Part shown: piece after piece, positions 48,287-59,199 of the stretch | How positions within the stretch are numbered: the stretch's first letter is position 1 | Layout of the letters: each line of letters opens with the position of its first letter | DNA from: Cryphonectria parasitica EP155 | Lineage: Eukaryota > Ascomycota > Sordariomycetes > Diaporthales > Cryphonectriaceae | DNA: 64,000 bases | Assembly: GCF_011745365.1 (NCBI RefSeq) | Contig: NW_024468917.1 | Span: 62,001-126,000 of the forward strand | Direction: 5' to 3' | Notes under the pieces: generated by a model | Told to the model about the DNA's origin: nothing | Seen by the model: only the letters and a program-made list of their open reading frames with translations | Database searches by the model: none | Made by a program: the position numbers and the translations under genes

Positions 48287-49916
48287 GATGAGGCCAGCAG
48301 ATCAAGAACAGCTTGAGGATGATGAGCTGATAAGGTCTCTAACGAGCTGTCGAGGTGGATGATTCACATTGGTAGGAGGGTTCAATAGGTAAACCCAAGG
48401 TGAAAACAAAAGATTCGGCGTCCGAAGCACAACCAGGCAGAGGGAAGATCCATAGCGATGACTCCTTTCCCTGGTAAGAATGTGGTGGTGGGGTTAGGAT
48501 GACTGGCTACAATTTGACCAAAGTGAAGTATACGGTATTTCGTACTTTGCTTCTTCTTCTCCAATTGATCATCTCGAACTAAATGTGCCATTCGTACAAG
48601 ACGTGCTAGATTGTCAAGCTCAGAAAATGGGACGAGACCTTTTCTTTCCTTTCTCTTTCTCCTCTCCTCCATTGGTCTTAATTTGTTTTGTTGAATCATG
48701 AAGCGTATATAACAAATACCACTAGGGCCGAATGCGGAGCTCCATATCACACGTTGGATTGCTAGTCGCTGCCGAGACCGGTAGAGTACCATAGAACAGC
48801 GCTCGGCGGGACATTATTTACCCAGGCGGCGACCTGTGGGGCTGGACTTGAACCCCGGATTGCTTGATCTGGTCTAGACCAATGACACTAGACATTCCCC
48901 AGTGCCAAGTTCCTTCCCCAGGCTCTTGGCTCTGTCTCCCCACGACCCACAAAGCTTGACAGGCGCCCCATCATTGATGGTTGAGCTCTACTTACTACAG
49001 CACCACTTGTGTGTGTGCTCCATACAGGGTAATTATCGCCGTGCCTGAACCGTCCAAAACGAGCTGCGCAGATCCGCTCCGATGGTTACTTCAACGGTCT
49101 AGTACGATACCAGCGGTTCTCGCTGATGAGCTTGCTATGGCAATTCCTCCCCCCTCCCCCCCTCTTTTATTTTCTTTTCCCTCCTCCTGCTGCTCAGGCA
49201 ATGTGAGTAATTCCAGTAAGAGGACGAGTTTGGGTGATGGACCTGACGTGGTATCATGCAGCTGTCATAGAAAGAGGGTACGCCCACGCCCTTCTTGTAC
49301 AAAAGTACTTTGACAGGACCGTGTAAGTATAGTGGGCATGTACTCTGTGTATGTCTCATGTATGGGCGGTGTCAGGAGGAGGGAAGCTGACCCAAACAAG
49401 ACCCAAGCAGCTGTGATCCTTGCAACGTACCGTGCAGCCTGCCGATCCCTTGAGGTTCAACCAATAACGGAGCCCTCGTCCACAGCTAACATGGGTGAGA
49501 TGGATGGGTGGTGACAGGATATAGCATGCAGAACGCCAGAACACCCCAGATTGTTGCCCCGCGTTCCCCAGAAATTGACCGAAGCATCACCGCTCACTAA
49601 GAGAGGAGACGAAGGAGGAGGATTGAGTGGGGGGTTTTCAGAGACATGACGCGGGGAAAGAGATAAGTGTGGCCTTGTCTTATTGTGTGAAGGGCAAGGT
49701 GAGAATAAAAAGAAATCGTTATGCCGCTCTTTTGCGCATTTTGTCTCACTCGACTTTTCTCTCTTTGACACTTGCACTCTCCCGTCCCCCGTCCTCCTGT
49801 TGTTGTCGTTGTCGTCGGCCAGTTCGAGAGAGAGAGACTCGGACCATCACAGCTGAATTTTCAGCTGATTTTCTGTACCCTCTCTGTCATAGCCAACGCA
49901 AGACCAAAAAAAGAAA
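48287..49916. other. 1.6-kb divergent intergenic region
   Basis: Shared upstream region of the Ldh_2 gene (leftward) and the MFS symporter gene (rightward), a natural place for co-regulation. It includes a tRNA-like fragment near 48838-48905. The last 150 bases before 49917 are CT-rich. No protein gene supported. Confidence 0.5.
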
Positions 49917-51514
49917 ATGGCACCATCCACAGAGCACACCCCGTCGGCCCTGGCCAAGCCTGACCTCGATGAGGTGGAAAAGGCAGACAAGTTCTACGAG
50001 GGCGAGGACGACGCCCTGGCCCCCACCGACGAAGAGAAGGCTGCCTACATCCGCAAGCTCGACTGGCACCTGATGCCCGTCATCTTCGTCATCTACATGC
50101 TCTCCGTGCTGGACCGCTCCAACCTGGGCAACGCCCACCAGGCCGGTCTGGACGACGGCATCGGCCTCGTCGGGAACCAGTACAACCTGCTCGGCACCAT
50201 CTTCTACATCGGCTACATCTGCTCCATGTGGACCGTCACCGGCTGGAAACAGTTTCCCGCCCACATCTGGGCCGCCTGTGTCGTCTTTGCCTGGTCCACC
50301 CTCTCCTCCCTCCAGTCCTCCGTCCACAACTTCTCCGGCCTTGCCGCCATCCGCTTCTTCCTCGGCGTCTTCGAGGCCATGTACGCCGGCGTGCCCGTCT
50401 ACCTGTCCTTCTTTTACCCGCGCGACAAGGTCGGCTTCAGGCAGGGCATCTTCATCTCGGGAAGTGCCCTGGCAAACGCCTACGGTGGCGCCCTAGGCTA
50501 CGCCATCCTGCTCATCAAAAGCAGCGTGCCCTCGTGGCGCATTCTGTTCCTCATCGAGGGCCTGCCCACCATGCTTATGACCATCGTCGCCTTCTTCTTG
50601 CTCCCAGACAGCATCCGCGATGCCCGCTTCCTCACAGACCGGCAGAAGGAGGTCGCCTCGTACTGCGTCAACCAGGGCCAGGTCGCCGACACCGACGAGG
50701 GCCAGCACACTGGCCTGCGCGTCAAGGAGATGCTCTCTGGCCTGAAGGACTGGCGCAGCTTTGTGACTGGAATCATTTACTTTGGCTGCAATGTAAGTTT
50801 TGTTCCCTTCGATGTTAAAATCCCCCCCCCCCCCCAAAAAAAAAACGAGGTTGCAAGCAGGATGATTATGGCGCCGTACACCGCTGACCAAAGACTTTCT
50901 TCCTCTTGATTTAGGTCTCCTTCGCAAGCCTTCCGCTCTTCGTCCCCAGCATCATTGCTGAGATCGGCATCTTCACCTCCATCCAAGCCAACGGCCTGTC
51001 CGCCCCTCCTTACCTCTTTTGCTTCTTTGTCATTCTGGCCGTCAACTTCACCGCCGACAAGCTTCGCCTCCGAGGCCCCTTTATCAGCTTCTTCGGTCTC
51101 GTCGCCGCCGTGGGCTTCATCCTGCTCGCTACGTCCAGGGATCCGGTGGCGCGCTATCTTGGCGTCTACCTCGCCATCCTGATCTTTGTCAGCGTCTCGC
51201 TGATGATGTCGTGGGTTTCCAACATGCACAGCACCGAGAGCAAGCGTACAGGAGGCTGGGCCGTCTTCCAGACCTTGGGCCAGTGCGGGCCCTTGTTGGG
51301 CACGAATGTCTTCCCGGCCAGCGAGAAGCCGTACTACGTCAAGGGGTCGTGGATTTCGACCGCCTTCTGCCTTGTTGTCACGGTGGTCTCGGCAGGCCTG
51401 AGCTTCTCGCTCTGGCGGGAGAACAAGAAGTTGGACAGGATCTTCAACGAGAACCAGGATGAAGACGTGCCAGCTTCTGCCAGAGGGCAGAGAGGATTCA
51501 GATATATCATTTAA
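49917..51514 (+). CDS. MFS anion:cation symporter (Dal5/ACS-like)
   Basis: Exons 49917-50792 and 50915-51514 give 491 aa with about 12 membrane segments. The first span carries the family hallmark YMLSVLDRSNLGNAHQAGL. Next come YNLLGTIFYIGYICSMW and the RFFLGVFEAMYAGVPVYLSFFYPR segment typical of fungal allantoate/tartrate/nicotinate-type permeases. The second half starts VSFASLPLFVPSIIAEIG after a TTTAG acceptor, and MHSTESKRTGGWAVFQTLGQ is the usual late motif. The intron contains a C14-A10 run. Substrates of the family are organic anions (allantoate, ureidosuccinate, tartrate, hexuronates, pantothenate). Position beside IlvD and Ldh_2 genes suggests a sugar acid or related anion. Confidence 0.9.
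50822..50845. repeat. C14-A10 run inside MFS intron
   Basis: Fourteen cytosines followed directly by ten adenines, within the 122-bp intron of the symporter gene. It does not overlap the donor (50793) or acceptor (50914). Confidence 0.85.
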
Positions 51515-51812
51515 GCCAACAACAAAAAGGGGGCTTTCGCTGGCTGGGACCTTGTTGTATACAGAACTCTTATCTTGAATGAAAGGTCAAGGTCCACATA
51601 TGAACAGGCAGTTTTCACACAATTAAATAGCAAATGATGAGAGATGACCTCACTCACACTTTTCACCTGCAGTACCATGTGACCATGCTATCGACTGAGG
51701 GACCCACCCGCCTCTCAGGTATTAATCATGCCGTAAATACAAAATCTATATAGATGACGCCGCCAACACCGAACAATGCACCACACCACTTTTTTGGTCA
51801 TCGCGAATGCTT

Positions 51813-53951
51813 TCAATACACGCTGCCCTTGCTCCACTTGCTTGACGCCCTGATCTTCTTGCCATACAGATGAAAAATAAAAGGAACCGGGATCATCAGG
51901 GTGGCGAATCCAGCAAAGATAGACTGGCCCGGGCCGACACCAAGGTTCGCATACAAAGGACTAATGGCCACTTGTTCCCGGACAGTTAGTATAGTTCTTT
52001 GGAAGAACAGAGTTTACAGGGTTACTTACATGGGAAACCAGCCGCAAAAACACTGCGTAGAAAGGTATTCGCGGCTACTGCACTGGCTATAATCAGAGAG
52101 ATTTGTTAGTAGTCTGGCTTAAGAGTCGAAAATTTACTCCCCCCCCCCCTCCTCAATCCTGAGATAAAAGAGTAGGGTATAGTCTCTTATATATTCTGGT
52201 GCAACTTACCTGCGTACATCCTGAACGTGTCGACGAGGTAGTTCAGTGCAGCCTGGAAGATAGTGTTGAATCCGCATCCCATGAGGTACAGCCCAAGAAC
52301 CGGTGCAATCCACGGCGCATTCTCAGGCTCGGCAGTCCACGCCGTGATGAACTGGCCCGCGGCGAAAAGTACAGAGCCCAGCATCATCGGAGGCAGCCTC
52401 TTCTCCGGAACTGCGCGATCACCCGCGGCATGATACGCCTTGTTGTAGGCGAGCTGGTTCAGAGTGTTCAGCACGGCGCCCGTGATGCTGCCCAGGCAGA
52501 TGGCGAGAAAAGGCAGCTCGCTCTGGAGTAGGTTCCACCCCCGAATTTCCCCAAAGATGATGGGCACCGCGCCCAGCTGCATGTACAGAATTCCGTAGCA
52601 GAAGGAGGCGTAGAGGGCCATGAGGAAGCAGATGGGGGTACAGAGCAGCTGGAGCGGCCTGACGAGGAACTTTCGGCAGAGCTCAGAGATGGTCGGCTCC
52701 CACTCTTCGAACTTGGCGTGGAGCGCATAGTTTCCGCTGTCGTGACGCAGCCTCCGTGCTTTGGCCACAAGCAGGACGGGAGGATACGTCTCGTCGATGA
52801 AGATGATGGCGTTGAGGAGCACAAAGGCCTGCAGAATTCCTGTGAGGTACTCGGTCCATCGCCAGCCGAGATAGGGCACTTGTACGACAGCCGCAGAGAC
52901 GATGGGGCCGAGAGTTGGGCCGCCGACAACTGCCAGGGCATACCCAGCCATGGCAATACCACGATGTGCCGGTGAGAACAGCTGAAATGAAATGAAGGTA
53001 ATTTTAGTAGCCAATCTTGGTCACTGGTGAAAATGTGGCTGGGAATCTGTTAGAGGGGGGGGGGAAGGGGGAGAAAAATCATACATCACCGAGGACGCCG
53101 CCTGTATTGGTAACGGGCGCGGAAGCGAAAAAGGCACCAAAAAACCGAGTGATCATGATGGTCTGCAGGTCTCTAGCAGTGGCTGTTGCAAAGGAGAAAC
53201 AAATAGAGACGAACATGGGGGTGAGCACAGCCGCACGCCGTCCATACACCTCAGAGAGGGGCGCCCACAGCAGAGGGCCGAGGCCAAAGCCGAGGAGGAA
53301 GAGTGTCGTCCCCAGCGTGGCCACCTCGGTGCTCACCCGGAACTGGGAGGCGATCTGATCTGTTCCTGCAGAGTACGAGGAGGAGGCCCATGTTGCCGTC
53401 ATGGTGACGAGGCCGTACAGGAGGGTGGTGCTGACTTTTTTGTGCGTCGACCAGTTCAGAGGGCGGTAGGGATCGTCAGGCCCGTCAAAGTCCACGAGCT
53501 CAGCGGGACTTGTTTTTTGGTGTGTCAAGGGATGGCTGAACTGGGGAATTGGTCGGCTCCGTAGCCTTGACAAGACGGTTTCTCTCCGCGATATTGTACG
53601 ACTGAGCGACAGACCGCTGGCATTGGCCTGGCTGTCTGTCTGGCTGCCTCTCCGGCTTCGAGAGCGGGCCCAGGTTGGCCGTGTCTCGAGAGCACAGGGG
53701 CGATGACCATCGTGGTGGTCTTTTTCGTTGGGATCATGACAATCTTCGTCCTCGTCACCGCTGTGGTCTGTTTCCACGTCTGACATGGGAACTCCGCGCT
53801 CGACGTCCTCGTCTGGCCTGGGATGGTAATGATGAGGGTCGTGGAGGTAGGGGAGAGAATGCTGATCCGAAGACCCTGCACTCGAGTTTCCCAGCTCTTC
53901 CTCACCCATCTTCTCCCGCAAGGGAACGGGAGATTCATCTCTGTCAACCAT
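51813..53951 (-). CDS. DHA1-family MFS exporter (polyamine/drug type)
   Basis: Exons 53951-53085, 52981-52210, 52086-52030 and 51970-51813 give 617 aa. A 170-residue hydrophilic N-terminus (His/Asp/Arg-rich) precedes a family-typical DDPYRPLNWSTHKKVSTTL. MFS motif A is WAPLSEVYGRR and the antiporter motif C is VVGGPTLGPIVSAAV. Twelve membrane segments are expected; the last two are split over three exons and restored as ASAVAANTFLRSVFAAGFP and FATLMIPVPFIFHLYGKK. Closest known types are Tpo1/Flu1-like H+ antiporters for polyamines, azoles and other drugs, in the plasma membrane. It is convergent with the Dal5-like gene, 298 bp apart. Confidence 0.9.
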
Positions 53952-55780
53952 CTTTTTTGTTGTAGTTGTGATTTTTGTTCATATAAAATCAGAGGGCAGA
54001 CTTGAGATCGAGGCTCTAATGATCGCCGGGTTTGCTGATCTCAGCCGCTGCTAACGAAAAGTGGTCTGGGACACAGGTAAGTTGGATAGTATTGGCCAGA
54101 AAGGATTTCCTAATTCTCAAGGAGAGATGTATATGTATGGCAACCTATTATGTACAGGAGAAATAAATCAACCATGTCTGGAAAATGTCCCTGCACCACG
54201 TGGTGGGAGCAAAATTCCGTGAGAAATCGGCACAGAAGAAACGAGAACTGACTCTCTGAACGCACGCCCTCACGTGGCGCTCTTTGACGTCACTCGGCCC
54301 ATCGCGCTTTGCAGTGCAGTTGGCAAAGCGAAGCATCGTTGCTGTATTTCCTTATTTCCGTCCTCTGGCCGAGCCGGTACCGAAACCCAAGGCGCCAGGC
54401 CAGCATTTCGGCCAGCGCTTAGTCAAGTGGGAAGTTGATTTTCTTCTTTCTGTTTGTATTCGCCTCGGTGGTCAAAACGGAGGGGTATGTACATACCTAC
54501 TTATGTAAGTAATGATTGTAGTAGCGATAGTGATAGTATGCCTACTTATGGTCAGATAGGCCAGCATATTATTATATTTCTTGCCTTGATGAAAAGATAC
54601 ATGTAGTATTAGTAAGTAACATTGCAGTCTATTCGCTCGCAGAACTGCTCAATCAGCCATAATCGTCCACTTCTGATCCGTCCTCAATGGTGAGATGGGG
54701 GTTCTGTGCTGTACGCGAAATTCCCATAGGAATGAATCATCATCAAAATGAGTTCACATCAAAATGTGATTGCAATGGAATCTCAACGACCCCTGAAAGA
54801 GGTCTCACCAATTGTTTCACGCTCCAAGATCAAGTCCATCGCTGATCTGCACATTGCCTATTCATTTCTAAGAGACGAGGGTAATGGATATCAAATACTG
54901 ACCCTTCGATACTGAGCCCGGGAGAAGTGCCCACCGTGCCTCGGCTCAAATTGCCAGACACGGTCTTAGTACTGCCCGCTTGATAAAGGAACGGAACAGT
55001 GGCGTTTGCTCTCTAGACGGGAGGGACGGTCTGGACAACCCTGGACTGGCACTTGGACAGCAATTAGGAGAGAACAGGCCCCCCAGGCTTGTCAGAGTAC
55101 TTTACAAGTATGGTACCACGATAGAGAATCAAGGTTAGCGCTGATATGGGCTAGAGGCGGAAAGATAAGCTCCCCTGAACCGTCGTCTTCTCTTGCCCTC
55201 CTGATTGGCCTGCTACGCCGCGATAAAACGCTGGGGCGCCTCCAAATAAGATACATGCCCACTCGCTTGCTGATACGGGGGGTCAGTCAAGACAAGGAAG
55301 AAGAGAGAAGAAGTAAGAGGGAGAAAAAGTTAAGTGCCGCAACGAGATATATACTTCCCCATAATAATATATTCACCGGGCTCGCGACAAGGCGTACGCA
55401 CTCCCTTCCGTATCATGACTCGAAAGAACAAGATAACCAGATCGAAAGACTACCTCTGAGGTGGAGGTTGGTATAATAAGACGGGGGAGATTCGACGGAT
55501 CTCGACCAGGTCGTTCCCCATCCTCTCTCTCTCTCTCTCTTTTCGCTCTCCAGCTTCGACAGGCACTTGAACACGTGCCAGCCAGGCTCTTCTGAATCCC
55601 ATCGGCAGGGGCTGACCACTGTTACATCCTGTCATATCATTGGGTATCGATTAATTACCATCAAGTGCCTATACGCTTCAACCAAGGCCACTCTCTTTCT
55701 TGTTTCTTTTCCTCACTTGACCATTCCTTATACGTACCGCCTTCAGCATTTTTTATCTGTGGCAGCGACATTCCCAGATC
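53952..55780. other. 1.8-kb divergent intergenic region
   Basis: Upstream of both the DHA1 exporter (leftward) and the GABA-permease-like gene (rightward). A CT microsatellite lies at about 55520-55543. No gene supported. Confidence 0.45.
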
Positions 55781-57860
55781 ATGGCCGAGCCAGCGGTAGA
55801 GCGCAGAACCTCCAATCCAGGACAGGAGCACGATGAGGATCGCCTGGCCCAGTTCGGATACAAGCAGGAGCTGAAGAGAGACTGGGGTCTGGCGCACAAC
55901 TTCGGTGTGTCCTTCAGCATCATCAGTGTCATCACGGGCATCACGACCTTGTTCAGCTATGGCCTCAACACGGGTGGCCCGGGTGTTATGAGCGTCGGAT
56001 GGATCTTGGTCTCCTTCTTCACCATGCTCGTCGCTATCGCCATGGCCGAGATCGTCTCTGCCATTCCCACGAGCGGAGGCCCATATTTCTGGGCTGCAAT
56101 GCTCGCCCCTCCTCGGTGGAGCCCCTTTGCTGCGTGGTAAGTAATAGTCTTACTTCTTGGTCTCAGACGGGGCTGGAGATATTGTGTGTAAGTGATCACA
56201 CGAGACAAAATCCGTAGTCTGACGTCTGGTCTTTCTAGGTTGACGGGCTGGTTCAATTTGCTCGGCCAGGTGGCCGTGACCACTGGCATCAGCTTCGGCC
56301 TGGCCGGCCTGATCGCAACGGCGGCCAAGGTGAAGAATCCGGACTTTGAGGGAACCGCAGCACAGACGATCGGCATCTACGCAGCCGTGCTCATCTCTCA
56401 TGTGAGTCTTTCTTGTAGAAAACGTTAGTTATCCAGTACCACTTCCACCAGACTAACACAAAGAGCAGGGACTGGTGAATACCTTCGGAGTACACATCCT
56501 CAGATATCTCAACAACATCTCTATTTTCCTCCACAGCGCGGGCGTCACTGCTATTGTACGTGCCTTCGAATCCATACATCCTATCCTCCCAGAATACAAT
56601 CTTGTAAGACAATTATCCTGTTCTTGATGGCTAACGCAAGGTTGAACAGGCCATCGCTGTCTTGGCAAAGGCACCGACACACCAGTCTGCAAAATTTGTG
56701 TAAGTGAATTTTGACTATTGATTCTAATACATGCTTCTCCATGTCTCTTCTTTTTTTATCTTGGCCATGACTAACCTTGTGGTAAAACAGGTTTTCCACG
56801 TTCTACGATGGTACAGGCCTCGAAGGAATCGGATGGAGTATGCGGGCCAGTCCCGCCTACGTAGCCATGTGTGGTTGCCTTATGTCCCAATACACGCTCA
56901 CGGGATTCGACGCGTCTGCTCATCTCTCCGAGGAGACCCGCCGAGCTGATTGGAGTGCCCCCATCGGTGTCGTCTCGAGCGTCGGCTTCAGTGCCATCTT
57001 TGGCTTCTTCGTCTTGCTGGCCTTCCTCTTCTCCATCCAGAACTTCGCCGATACTTTGGATAACGAGTACTCTCAGCCTGTCCTGAAGATCTTGGTCGAT
57101 GTGTTCGGAGAGAACGGGGCTCTGGCTGTATTCTCCATCATCATAAGTACGTTCTTTCCCCTGACGCTGTCGTCTCATACCTGGTATCTCCTGTTTGTTG
57201 TTGCTGACTGTTTGACCCTCAACAATAGTCTGTGTCTGGCACTGCGGCCTCTTCTCCATGACCTCCAATTCTCGAATGATGTTCGCCTTCTCTCGGGACG
57301 GTGGCATTCCCGAATTCTTCCACAAGGTCGACCAGCGATTCCGATCTCCCATCCGGGCAATCTGGCTCGCTGCTACTCTGTCTTTCATCCTGGCTCTGCC
57401 ATCCCTCGGCTCTACTGTCGCCTTCTCTGCTGCCACCTCCATTGCGACCATCGGTCTGTACATCTCGTACGGTCTGCCTATCCTCATCGGTATCATCTGG
57501 CACCGCAACTTCACGGCCATGAAAGGACCCTTCAACCTTGGAGGCATGTCTCGAGTGATTGCAGGAGGCGCGTGTGCCTGGATTGCGTGTATCACCGTCG
57601 TGTTCTGTCTCCCTGAGTCCAACCCTGTCACCAGCCAGACCCTGAACTACACTGTGGTCGCGGTGGGCATTATCGGCATTTTTGCTATTGGCTCGTGGGT
57701 CCTCTGGGCACACCGATGGTTCACCGGTCCGGCGGAGGAGGTAGCTGAGGCCATGCGGCTTGGTGTTGACCTGACTGAGCCCGGTGCGTTGGAGCAGAAG
57801 GAGGCAGAGGCCATGGCTCAAAACAAAGGACTGCATGCAGCCGAAAAGACGACGCAGTGA
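55781..57860 (+). CDS. APC-family GABA/amino-acid permease (Uga4-like)
   Basis: Amine/amino-acid:proton symporter of the APC superfamily, plasma membrane or vacuole. Exons 55781-56136, 56239-56401, 56469-56555, 56650-56699, 56791-57146 and 57229-57860 give 547 aa. The N-terminal EDRLAQFGYKQELKRDWGLA and the first span FGVSFSIISVITGITTLFSY are hallmarks. The second span has AIPTSGGPYFWAAMLAPP. Further matches are LTGWFNLLGQVAVTTG, TGFDASAHLSEETR and NSRMMFAFSRDGGIPEFF, all conserved in fungal GABA and choline permeases. About 12 membrane segments. Six exons, including one of 50 bp, join in frame throughout. Alternative substrates include choline or other quaternary amines. Confidence 0.92.
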
Positions 57861-59199
57861 CCTAACTTTCGAGGTTCTGCCAAAGCAAAACAAATAAAAT
57901 TCTAATTCTACCAAGATGGGATGCCAAATTTCTGTGGTGTCCAATGAAGCTGCTGGCTCCGAGAGGAGGGTTCGAATTGCAATGTGTGTGAGACCTTGAG
58001 AATGTCCACCTGTTGGGGATAGAAAAACAAAGAAGGAGAGCAAATAGAATAGTCTATTGTAATACCACTTGGCCCTAAATAATTCGCCTAATTAATTACC
58101 TAGGTGTATATTGAGCACGTCGCCTTCTGATCGTAGCACGGAAGGCTATAAATTTTTTCGCATTTTTCTCATAATGTGTGTCTGGGCCTTTCAAAGATCA
58201 AGATCTGATAGTTCCGTACAACACTTGACCTCCGGATGCGGCGGGAACCGGCTTTGAGTGGCAGCGTAGACAGACGGGAGGCCTGCTGCAGTGTCACCCA
58301 ATGACGAAGTGTTACAAAGTAGACAGACGGACAATTTCGCATGGCTGCAATAACACCAACCTTAAACAGATAACCAATCCTATGACATTTCTAAAAATGT
58401 CCTGTCAACTTTTCGAGCCCCTCCTTAGCTCATTAGACTAGGGGGGTAAGAGGCAACATAAGCTGCAGGCTACCAATTGAGGCGATTGTCTGTGCAACCA
58501 CTGAGCTGAGCGGCACTGCTCTGGGACCAGCGATCTTAGCCGCACCCCCTGCTGCAGTGGCAGGGTTGGCATCTGAGGATCAAAATCAGGTCAATTATTG
58601 AGAAACGAGCTGAAAAAATGCCCGCAAATTTTCGAAGCGAATCCGGCAGCGTGGCAGCGGGGGGTATCTATGGTGCGCCATAGGGCTCACTCTGCAAAAA
58701 CCCCTGTTTACCATTATGCCCACACCCTTATTTAGGGGGTGTATGAGCAGACTAGTGCTAGCATAATCAACTTAGTAAATACATGTTTATGGCTATATGC
58801 ATGTGCACAAGCTACTGAATTTTTTTTCAGGGTTAGGGTTCCGATTAGTCAGCAGCTCCCCAGGGTGGATTTGCCACCAATAGCTAGCCAAATTGCCCCC
58901 ACATTCCTCGAACTTTCTTCTTTACCCACCCACCACTGCCACCACCAACGGTACGTATTTGATCAGCTATTTGGACCTCTGCACCGCACTGATAACACCC
59001 TGAGCATACTTTCATTCAATTCTCTATATACGGAAATCCCTGTCTACAGTTTTTTTTTTTTGAAAACTGATCGCACTTCATTGATTTTTGATGATTTCTT
59101 TCACAAGGCTAGAGAACAGACTTGCTAATATTTATACAGGCTTTTACATACATCTACAGCTTTTTACATACTTCTCTGCCTTGTGCAGCCACGATCACG
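57861..59199. other. Transition from unique DNA to AT-rich element
   Basis: 3' flank of the permease gene, then ordinary-composition sequence to about 58.7 kb. AT content then rises. A short GGGTTAGGGTT motif occurs near 58830-58841. The minus strand at about 58430-58540 has tRNA-like D-arm words (CTCAGCTCAGTGGTTGCAC), possibly from a tRNA-derived repeat. No intact gene; the left edge of the degenerate element should lie here but I found no clear terminal repeat. Confidence 0.45.

Noticed and set aside
58830..58841. GGGTTAGGGTT resembling telomeric repeat next to the degenerate element.
   Set aside because: Fewer than two full repeat units. A similar GGGTTAGGG also occurs near 31425 in ordinary sequence, so chance is likely.
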